Shown here piece by piece: positions 17,201 through 23,614 of a stretch of 64,000 nt of DNA. The notes below the pieces were generated by a model. It saw only the letters and a list, made by a program, of their open reading frames with translations, had not been told where the DNA came from and did no database searches. The stretch's first letter is position 1. Every line of letters begins with the position of its first letter. The DNA lies in the NCBI GenBank assembly GCA_965220715.1, contig OZ244843.1, forward strand, positions 3,844,001-3,908,000. The letters run 5' to 3'. Source of the stretch: Bin5 sp965220715. Its GTDB lineage: Bacteria > Chloroflexota > Anaerolineae > Caldilineales > Caldilineaceae. The position numbers were made by a program, and so were the translations under genes.

Positions 17201-18481
17201 ATGCTTGATATTCGTTGGATGCGTGAAAACCGGCAGGCGCTTGCTGAGGCGATGGAGAAACTGAATGACAACGAGGCGCCATGGGAGTTGGCACTGGATT
17301 TGGACGCAGAGCGGCGAGAACTTTTGCAGCAAGGGGAGAAGCTGCGTGAAGAGCGCAACGCCGGCTCCAAACAGATTGGCGCGCTCTACCGTGAACAGAA
17401 AGCCACAGAGGCCAACGCGTTGAAACGGAGGATGAGCCAGATCGGGAATGAGATTTCGCAGATTGACGAAGAGCTCCGTCGCGTAGAAGCCGCTTTCCAC
17501 GATGCCATGATGCGCATTCCCAATATGCCAGACCCGGACGTGCCGGTGGCGGCGGACGAAGAGGGGAATGTCGTTATCTCCATATGGGGTGATATCCCCC
17601 AGTTCGACTTTACGCCCAAGCCCCACTGGGACCTGGGAACGCAGTTGGAAATCATCGATTTTGAACGCGGGGTCGCGGCCGCCGGCAGCCGATTCTACTT
17701 TCTCAAGGGCGCCGGCGCCCGCCTGCAACGCGTACTCGCAAACTGGTTCCTTGACGTACATGTAAACGAGCACGGTTTTACCGAACTCTACCCGCCAATG
17801 ATGGTGCGTGGGCATGCCATGGAAGGCACCGGCAATCTGCCCAAATTCGGTGACAACCTCTACCGCGACGCGGAAGAGGACTACTGGTTCATCCCCACCG
17901 CGGAGGTATCGGTAACGAACTTTCACCGTAATGAGATCCTGGAACCGGGCACTCTACCACGGAATTACGTGTCCAGCACGCCCTGCTTCCGGCGCGAAAA
18001 GATGTCGGCCGGCAAGGATGTGCGGGGCATGAAAAGGGTGCATCAGTTCCAGAAGGTGGAAATGGTAAAGTTTGTTGAACCGGCGACGGGAAGAGACGAA
18101 CTGGAATCGCTTACCCGCGCGGCGGAGGTTCTGCTGGAGCGGCTAGAGCTGCCCTACCGCCGGGTCGCCATCGCTACCGGCGATCTCTCGTTCGTTGCCG
18201 CCATCAAGTATGACCTGGAGGTTTGGGCGGCAGGCTGCCAGGAGTGGCTCGAAGTCAGCTCCTGTTCGCTTTTCCGAGACTTTCAGGCGCGGCGGGCAAA
18301 TATTCGTTACCGTCCGCGAGAGGGGGCGCGACCGGAATACGTCTACACACTTAACGGCTCGGGGCTGGCCCTGCCTCGAGTGATCATCGCGCTCTTGGAG
18401 AACAATCAGCGGGCCGATGGCAGCATCCTACTGCCGGATGTGCTGCGTTCCTATTTTGGCGGCGAGTTGGAGATTGGCTGA
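17201..18481 (+). CDS. serS: seryl-tRNA synthetase
   Basis: SerRS attaches serine to tRNA-Ser. The 426-residue chain begins MLDIRWMRENRQ, the standard start, followed by the long antiparallel coiled-coil arm (about residues 25-105, rich in Glu, Lys and Arg) that grips the long variable arm of tRNA-Ser. Class II motif 2 lies in PCFRREKMSAGKDVRGMKR-VHQFQKVE and motif 3 in LNGSGLALPRV. The start at 17201 follows an AGGAGCGAG site; an upstream in-frame ATG lies just behind the leader terminator and is less likely. Expression is controlled by the T-box leader. Two of its tRNA substrates are encoded 200-400 bp downstream. Confidence 0.96.
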   Translation: MLDIRWMRENRQALAEAMEKLNDNEAPWELALDLDAERRELLQQGEKLREERNAGSKQIGALYREQKATEANALKRRMSQIGNEISQIDEELRRVEAAFHDAMMRIPNMPDPDVPVAADEEGNVVISIWGDIPQFDFTPKPHWDLGTQLEIIDFERGVAAAGSRFYFLKGAGARLQRVLANWFLDVHVNEHGFTELYPPMMVRGHAMEGTGNLPKFGDNLYRDAEEDYWFIPTAEVSVTNFHRNEILEPGTLPRNYVSSTPCFRREKMSAGKDVRGMKRVHQFQKVEMVKFVEPATGRDELESLTRAAEVLLERLELPYRRVAIATGDLSFVAAIKYDLEVWAAGCQEWLEVSSCSLFRDFQARRANIRYRPREGARPEYVYTLNGSGLALPRVIIALLENNQRADGSILLPDVLRSYFGGELEIG

Positions 18482-18597
18482 GGGACCGGGCTGGGATTCA
18501 GTTTGCCAAATCGTTCCCATCGCGAGGCAGTTGCCTATTGACCCCGAATAGAAGGCAGCGGGGCCAGAGACCGGCAAGAAAAATTCTTCCTCAGGAC

Positions 18598-18618
18598 GAG
18601 GGCTGGCCCTCTTTATTT
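18598..18618 (+). terminator. possible terminator after serS
   Basis: Short hairpin GAGGG-CTGG-CCCTC followed by TTTATTT. It runs into the -35 box of the tRNA promoter. The stem is only 5 bp, so this is a weak call. Confidence 0.35.
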
Positions 18619-18646
18619 GACACGTTTTCTGCATTGGGTTTATACT
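18617..18646 (+). promoter_or_regulatory. sigma70 promoter of the tRNA-Ser/tRNA-Arg cluster
   Basis: TTGACA (18617-18622) and TATACT (18641-18646) with an 18-bp spacer (17 if TTATAC is used). Initiation near 18653 places the first tRNA about 25 nt downstream. Confidence 0.7.
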
Positions 18647-18677
18647 GTCTCAGTCAATGGCTGGCAAGTCCTGGCCC

Positions 18678-18768
<91 letters not shown>

Positions 18769-18790
18769 GCACAGCCAACATGTACGATGA

Positions 18791-18883
<93 letters not shown>

Positions 18884-18887
18884 TTAT

Positions 18888-18961
18888 GCGCCAGTAGCTC
18901 AGTGGATTAGAGCGTCGCCCTGCGGAGGCGAAGGTCGCAGGTTCGAGTCCTGCCTGGCGCG
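18888..18961 (+). tRNA. tRNA-Arg (anticodon GCG)
   Basis: A 74-nt tRNA only 6 bp after the second tRNA-Ser. Acceptor GCGCCAG/CTGGCGC, D stem GCTC/GAGC, anticodon arm TCGCC-CTGCGGA-GGCGA, T arm GCAGG/CCTGC. The anticodon reads GCG, which decodes CGC and CGU without the A-to-I editing that the usual bacterial ACG anticodon requires. CCA is not encoded. Confidence 0.95.
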
Positions 18962-18977
18962 CACAGTTTGTTCGCCG

Positions 18978-19000
18978 GAACCTCCTTGCGGAGGTTCTTT
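18978..19000 (+). terminator. terminator of the tRNA cluster
   Basis: Hairpin GAACCTCC-TTGC-GGAGGTTC (8 bp, tetraloop) followed by TTT, 16 bp after tRNA-Arg. The T-run is short. Confidence 0.6.
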
Positions 19001-19039
19001 GCATTCTACCCATTTTCTCGCCGTAAGGCACTAGGTTCC

Positions 19040-19073
19040 GTTGACATTTTGGGAAGGCTGTTCAGATGTCAAC
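19040..19073. repeat. 8-bp perfect inverted repeat
   Basis: GTTGACAT (19040-19047) and ATGTCAAC (19066-19073) separated by 18 bp, 79 bp beyond tRNA-Arg. It could be a protein-binding site or the foot of a hairpin. The half-site ATGTCAAC recurs at 61939-61946 beside the tandem repeat. Confidence 0.5.
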
Positions 19074-19146
19074 AAGAACTGAAAGCCTGCAGGCCTATTA
19101 GGGATGTTTCTCGCTTGAATGTTGAAATAGACAAAACCAATTGATC

Positions 19147-19212
19147 CGCGAAGTCACGCGAAGGGTCGCGAAGAACACCTTTTTGTCCGCGGAGGGACGC
19201 GGAGAACACCAA
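19147..19212 (+). repeat. degenerate solo copy of the GCGAAG/ACACCTTT repeat family
   Basis: The segment contains CGCGAAG..GAACACC, CACCTTTTTGTCCGCG and GGAGGGACGCGGAGAACACC words that also make up the tandem array at 61105-61918, in the same order and orientation but diverged. It shows that the repeat family is dispersed in the genome and not confined to the array. Confidence 0.75.
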
Positions 19213-19380
19213 AGGCGTATCGGATTTTCTTTGCGTGATTGCGCCGCCCTTCGACGATCAGGCGTAATTTGCACCTGGAAGTCGTTGTTCAGACAAACGT
19301 CAACGAGCCCTAGTCCCTATCTCTCCTGCCAACCCAAATAATTCCAAGTGTACTAGTCCATTCCCAGAGAGGAATCTCAC

Positions 19381-21765
19381 GTGGAAATCAACTCCAAAGA
19401 ACTGCTGAAGCGACTTGGCGCGGGCGAGTCAATCTCCTCGCTGTGCAGGGCAAAGGGCATCTCGCGCGGGGAGTTCGACCGGTGGTGGGATGCCGAAATC
19501 AGGCGCAGGACCCCCAAGCCGGAGGGGCTACTGCGAACCGGCGTGAAGGCCGAAACCCGCATCGCCCGCAACCGTTGGGGGGTACCGCATATTCTTGCCG
19601 AGAATGACGAGGACCTTTTCTTCGGCTTCGGATATGCCATGGCCCAGGACCGACTCTTTCAGTTGGATTACTTGAGGCGCAAAGGTCACGGACGGCTGGC
19701 GGAAATCCTGGGCGAGGACGGCTTGCAGCTGGACACGGTTGCACGCACTGTCGGACTTAGCCGAATCGCCGCCTCCGAGTGGAAATCCACGCCGCCCGAT
19801 ACACGCACATTGCTGCAAAGTTTTTCCGATGGCGTTAACGCCCAGATCGAGGAGTCGAGAGACAATCTGCCGGTCGAGTTTGCACTGCTGGACTACGAAC
19901 CGGAACAATGGTTGCCCGTTGACTGCCTGGTGATTACCGCCGAGTTTCGCTACTATCTGACGGTGCGCTTCCCTGTGATCGTCGGGCCTGAACTGGCGCG
20001 GCGAGAACTTGAGGACGAAACGCTGTATAGGGCCTTTCTGACCGGGGAGGCGGACGAGGAAAGCATCATCCCCGCCGGCGCCTATCCGGCCGCGGAGGGC
20101 GGTGTCTCACCTGTCGGCGCCAGTGTGGGCGACCCCCGGGAGGGCGAGGGCAGCAACAACTGGGTGGTAGGCGGCGCCCGCACAAAGTCGGGGCTGCCAA
20201 TGGTGGCCAGCGATCCGCACATCGCCTTTGCTGCCGTCTCCTGCTGGTACGAAGTGCAGCTGACGGGCGGTTCATTTGACGTAGCCGGTATGGCTTACAC
20301 TGGCATGCCCGCGGTCATGTTCGGACGAAACCGGCGCGTCGCCTGGGGCATCACCAACAATATCTGCTCGCAACGCGACCTGTACCAGGAGCGAACGGAT
20401 CCGCTTCGGCCCGGTTGCTTTCTCTACGAAGGCGAATGGGAACCGGAGCGCACGCTGGTCGAGACGATTCATGTACGCGACGGGCGCTCGTTGCACAAGA
20501 CTATTCGTTTTTCTCGCAACGGTCCTATCGTTGACGAAATCCTTCCCCCCGAAGCTGCAGCAACCGGCCCCATCTCCTTGCGCTGGCTCGGCCATACGAA
20601 CTGCGGATGGCTGACGTCGCTGCTGGGCATCGACCGCGCAGGTTCCGTTGCCGAACTGCGCAAAGCGACGCGCACGTGGCGGGTGCCCACATGGAGCATG
20701 GTAGTTGCCGACACGGAAGGTCATTTCGGATACCAGGCCGTCGGTGGCATACCGGTGAGAAGAGTCTGGGAACGGGGATACCGGCCCGGCTGGGAGCCCG
20801 CCCACCAGTGGCAGGGCGTAATCCCGTTCGAACAGATGCCCCGTCTCGAAGACCCTGATCGAGGCTGGATCGCCACAGCCAACAACCGTGTCGCTCCTGA
20901 TGACTTCCCCTATCCGCTGTCCGGAACATGGGCAAGCGGGCACAGGGCGCGCCGTATCCGCCAGATGATTGAAGAGGGCGACAGCTTTTCCAGGGAGGTT
21001 TTCGCGAAGATGCAACAGGACACGCGCACACTGCGGGCAGATGAAGCCTTACCTGGTTTGTTGCCAGTTCTGCTCAAGAGTGGCGATCCCCGCATCCTCG
21101 AAGCTGCCGGCCATCTGCAAGCGTGGGACCACAGCATGGCGCCTGACTCGGTTGCAGCTCTAATATTCGAGGTCTTCTTCAATGCCTGGTGCAGCAAAGT
21201 CGCCGCGGAGAGGTTTGGCGAAGAGTTGGCGGCAGCTCTCTCAGGTTCGTGTGGCGGCCTGGCCGCGGCCTTGATTCACGTAGACACCGCCGGCTGGTTC
21301 GATGCTTTAGATCGCGAAGAGGCGATTGTCGACGCGCTGCGGATTGCCCTGGCAGAGATAGAGAATCGGTTGGGAGCCGACATGTCCACCTGGAGGTGGG
21401 GTGAACTGCACAGAGTACAACTGCGGCACGTTCTGTCAGGACGCGGAGATTTGGGCACGCTACTCGATCGCGGCGGCATGCCGGTGGGCGGAAACGGTGT
21501 GACCGTCTGCAATACAGGATTCGATCCAAACTGGGGTGCCCTGATGGGCGCCAACTACCGGCTCATCAGCGATCTGGGCGAGGACGGCATGTGGGCTGTG
21601 GAGTCGCAGGGCCAGTCCGGGCATGCGGGATCAGACCACTATTGCGACCAGTTGGTGGAATGGCTGGAGGGCCGCTACCACTTTCTGGCTTTGGGGGCGG
21701 AAGGCGCTCTCGACCAAGCTGAATCGATCTGCGTGCTCGAACCTGCGAACGAAGGGCATCACTAG
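19381..21765 (+). CDS. penicillin acylase family Ntn hydrolase with helix-turn-helix-like N-terminus
   Basis: Penicillin/acyl-homoserine-lactone acylases are Ntn hydrolases that cut themselves into alpha and beta chains and hydrolyse amide bonds. The self-cleavage site is clear: GEGSNNWVVGG, with nucleophile Ser258, followed by family stretches SGLPMVASDPH, RRVAWGITN and HQWQGVIPFEQMP. The N-terminal part has TRIARNRWGVPHI and YAMAQDRLFQLD, the usual alpha-chain start. Oddities: the first 45 residues (LLKRLGAGESISSLCRAKGIS and after) look like a small helix-turn-helix and there is no signal peptide, though most relatives are exported. The start is a GTG with AGAGGA ten bases upstream. At 794 residues the length is normal. 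Substrate is unknown. Confidence 0.9.
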   Translation: MEINSKELLKRLGAGESISSLCRAKGISRGEFDRWWDAEIRRRTPKPEGLLRTGVKAETRIARNRWGVPHILAENDEDLFFGFGYAMAQDRLFQLDYLRRKGHGRLAEILGEDGLQLDTVARTVGLSRIAASEWKSTPPDTRTLLQSFSDGVNAQIEESRDNLPVEFALLDYEPEQWLPVDCLVITAEFRYYLTVRFPVIVGPELARRELEDETLYRAFLTGEADEESIIPAGAYPAAEGGVSPVGASVGDPREGEGSNNWVVGGARTKSGLPMVASDPHIAFAAVSCWYEVQLTGGSFDVAGMAYTGMPAVMFGRNRRVAWGITNNICSQRDLYQERTDPLRPGCFLYEGEWEPERTLVETIHVRDGRSLHKTIRFSRNGPIVDEILPPEAAATGPISLRWLGHTNCGWLTSLLGIDRAGSVAELRKATRTWRVPTWSMVVADTEGHFGYQAVGGIPVRRVWERGYRPGWEPAHQWQGVIPFEQMPRLEDPDRGWIATANNRVAPDDFPYPLSGTWASGHRARRIRQMIEEGDSFSREVFAKMQQDTRTLRADEALPGLLPVLLKSGDPRILEAAGHLQAWDHSMAPDSVAALIFEVFFNAWCSKVAAERFGEELAAALSGSCGGLAAALIHVDTAGWFDALDREEAIVDALRIALAEIENRLGADMSTWRWGELHRVQLRHVLSGRGDLGTLLDRGGMPVGGNGVTVCNTGFDPNWGALMGANYRLISDLGEDGMWAVESQGQSGHAGSDHYCDQLVEWLEGRYHFLALGAEGALDQAESICVLEPANEGHH

Positions 21766-21782
21766 CGCGCCCGTGGTTGCTG

Positions 21783-22664
21783 CTATTTCTCTTTCGCAGC
21801 CCGGATATGCTCATGAATCTGGTCACTGAAGCGATATTCGCTGTTGTCTTCCGGGTCGTAACCGATCACATTGCGCGCGTTGACGATACTCCAGAAGGCC
21901 TGTGAGTTTCCACTGATGCCATAGAACACCTGGAATGGGACGCCCTGTTCGTCTCCTATCTCCTCGGTTTCGATGCTCTTGATAAACAGCTGCTGCAGGT
22001 CGCGCTGGCTGATATAGACTCCCAGCCCCCGGATCATGCGCCGCAGGTCTCCAGGATCGGTTCGCTCCAGGTCGTCTTCCCTAGGGCCGCCGATTCGTAC
22101 CTGCACGTTTTCAAGGCGTATTGGCGCACTTTCTTCGACGTGTAAGCCTCGATACTGCATCCGCCCCACAGCAAAGACAAAGCCCAGGTGTTCGTATGCC
22201 TCTTTGGCCCAACCGTAGAAGTTGTCGGAAAACGGTCTCATCTCCGGCGTGACAATGTCCCATTTCTTATCCAGTATCAGCGGCTCATAATAGTCGGCCG
22301 CATGGTTGGAGCTGGCGACGACGACCCGCCGGACGCTTTCCTCATGTGCGGTCTGGTAAACGTGGAAAGCCATTTCCACATTGGACAACTCAGCATAAAA
22401 GTCCTGGACCGGGTCAGACTTGTCTGCGGCCCGGGTAAAGCCCAAATGGACAACGGCATCGGCGCCGCGGAAGTGGTGGCGGTAACTGTCCCGATCGCGT
22501 TGCATCAGGTCGGCAATCTGAACGCCTTCCACGTCGTTTCCGTCACGGTCAACGGTTCGCACGTCCAACAATGTAAGGTCGTACCGCTCGCGAAAGGCGG
22601 GTAACAGCAGACTTGCGATGTAACCTGAAGCGCCGGTGATTACAACCTTCCTCTTCGCGTTCAT
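21783..22664 (-). CDS. NAD-dependent epimerase/dehydratase (extended SDR, uronate dehydrogenase-like)
   Basis: The 293-residue protein has an N-terminal Rossmann motif GASGYIAS (last Gly of GxxGxxG replaced by Ala), an acidic NAD-selecting residue (LLDVRT), ADAVVHLG, VVASSNH in place of the SSxxV catalytic Ser strand, and YGWAK as the Tyr-x-x-x-Lys pair. The pattern with FYGWAKEAYE and RGLGVYISQRDL resembles uronate dehydrogenase and related short extended SDRs of sugar catabolism. Its start overlaps the stop of the DinB-like gene by 4 bp (ATGA), so translation is coupled. A uronate-oxidising role would fit the hexuronate genes at 8.4-10.5 kb, but this is inference. Confidence 0.85.
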   Translation of the reverse strand: MNAKRKVVITGASGYIASLLLPAFRERYDLTLLDVRTVDRDGNDVEGVQIADLMQRDRDSYRHHFRGADAVVHLGFTRAADKSDPVQDFYAELSNVEMAFHVYQTAHEESVRRVVVASSNHAADYYEPLILDKKWDIVTPEMRPFSDNFYGWAKEAYEHLGFVFAVGRMQYRGLHVEESAPIRLENVQVRIGGPREDDLERTDPGDLRRMIRGLGVYISQRDLQQLFIKSIETEEIGDEQGVPFQVFYGISGNSQAFWSIVNARNVIGYDPEDNSEYRFSDQIHEHIRAAKEK

Positions 22665-23191
22665 TTCTTACTCCACAATTTGATGATTGACTCTCTATGT
22701 TCGGCGTAATGCCCATACGTGTTGCCGGCAATTCGCCACAATATGGGTGTGTGGCCATCAGGACGCCGATCCTGGGGTTGGTAGTCGTCATAAGGACGCA
22801 GCAGGTCGTTGTCGGACAATTCGGAGACGGCATTTAGAGCATCCTGGTGCGCGGCGTAAAGTTCGGCCAGTACTTCGTCCAGCGGGCGGTCCCGGTTCTG
22901 CTCGTAGATGAGCTGATTCATATGCTCGATGCCGACGGTATGGGGTGCTGCGTCCTCCGGCAGGCCCATTGGCGGGTAACGGCGTTGCTTCCTCACCAAG
23001 GCCGCCACTCCCCTCGCCCACGCCGCCAGATGGGCCAACTCGTCTTTGACCGACCAGCCCTCTGCTCCAGGGACAGTCATCTGGTCGATGTCCAGCTCGG
23101 AGAAAACTGCTTGCAACGCGTTCCACTCTCTCTCGATACTTTCCAGGACTTCCTGTACGGTTGGCGGAGGGGAGGACATTTCCTCAGTCAT
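22661..23191 (-). CDS. DinB/ClbS-like four-helix protein
   Basis: The 176-residue product resembles the DinB-like superfamily, more exactly the ClbS/DfsB type: a helix with EREWNALQAVFSEL, a conserved GWSVKDELAHLAAWARG segment with the metal-type His, and a C-terminal helix ending NTYGHYAEHRESI with paired His. These proteins form four-helix bundles, often metal-binding, with thiol-transferase, hydrolase or stress roles. The start at 23191 is preferred over an in-frame codon 75 bp upstream because the bundle begins right after it; a third candidate is at 23179. It is first in a two-gene operon with the SDR. Confidence 0.8.
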   Translation of the reverse strand: MTEEMSSPPPTVQEVLESIEREWNALQAVFSELDIDQMTVPGAEGWSVKDELAHLAAWARGVAALVRKQRRYPPMGLPEDAAPHTVGIEHMNQLIYEQNRDRPLDEVLAELYAAHQDALNAVSELSDNDLLRPYDDYQPQDRRPDGHTPILWRIAGNTYGHYAEHRESIIKLWSKK

Positions 23192-23614
23192 TTCTTGGTA
23201 GCCTAAATCAAGTGCAATCGAATAAAGGTCTGTTACTGGCTGCAATGCAGGCGAAGAACCCTCCATCAGGAGATTTCAAGTGCTGCTTCGTTTAGTGCCG
23301 GCCATCGCGATTGCGTTGCTTCGTCAACTTTGATCAGATTTTAGTACAGGAGCGCAGTCTGGTGCGTCTCCCCAGCCCATCGCGCCGCGTCAAGACAGGA
23401 ACTTGACGACCATTCCTGGCGTGCGGACTATAGTCAAGCTAGTGTGCAGTCATGCCGGAATCTGCACGAAGTTATTCTGTGGCCGCCTCCGTAAAAGCCA
23501 GCCATTCTCAAGTGGATCCTGGCGTCAATCTCGTTGGTCATGTGAACCTCAGTCGCCTATCCCAGCGTCCGGACGTAGGAAAGTGTTGCTCCCTGGAAAT
23601 TCGGCGGCTTCGCG
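23192..23614. other. intergenic region upstream of the DinB/SDR operon
   Basis: About 420 bp between the end of the UPF0182 gene and the start of the DinB-like gene, both leftward. I see no reading frame with family resemblance, no clear promoter and no strong hairpin here. Confidence 0.4.

Larger units (their letters stand above)
18962..19380. other. intergenic region with terminator, inverted repeat and dispersed repeat
   Basis: About 420 bp without a credible gene between the tRNA cluster and the penicillin-acylase homologue. It holds the tRNA terminator, an 8-bp inverted repeat at 19040-19073 and a degenerate copy of the repeat family that forms the array at 61105-61918. No promoter for the downstream gene is clear. 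Confidence 0.6.

Noticed and set aside
18888..19380. Integration site or island border at the tRNA-Arg gene
   Set aside because: No integrase, no duplicated tRNA 3' end and no change in base composition beyond it.
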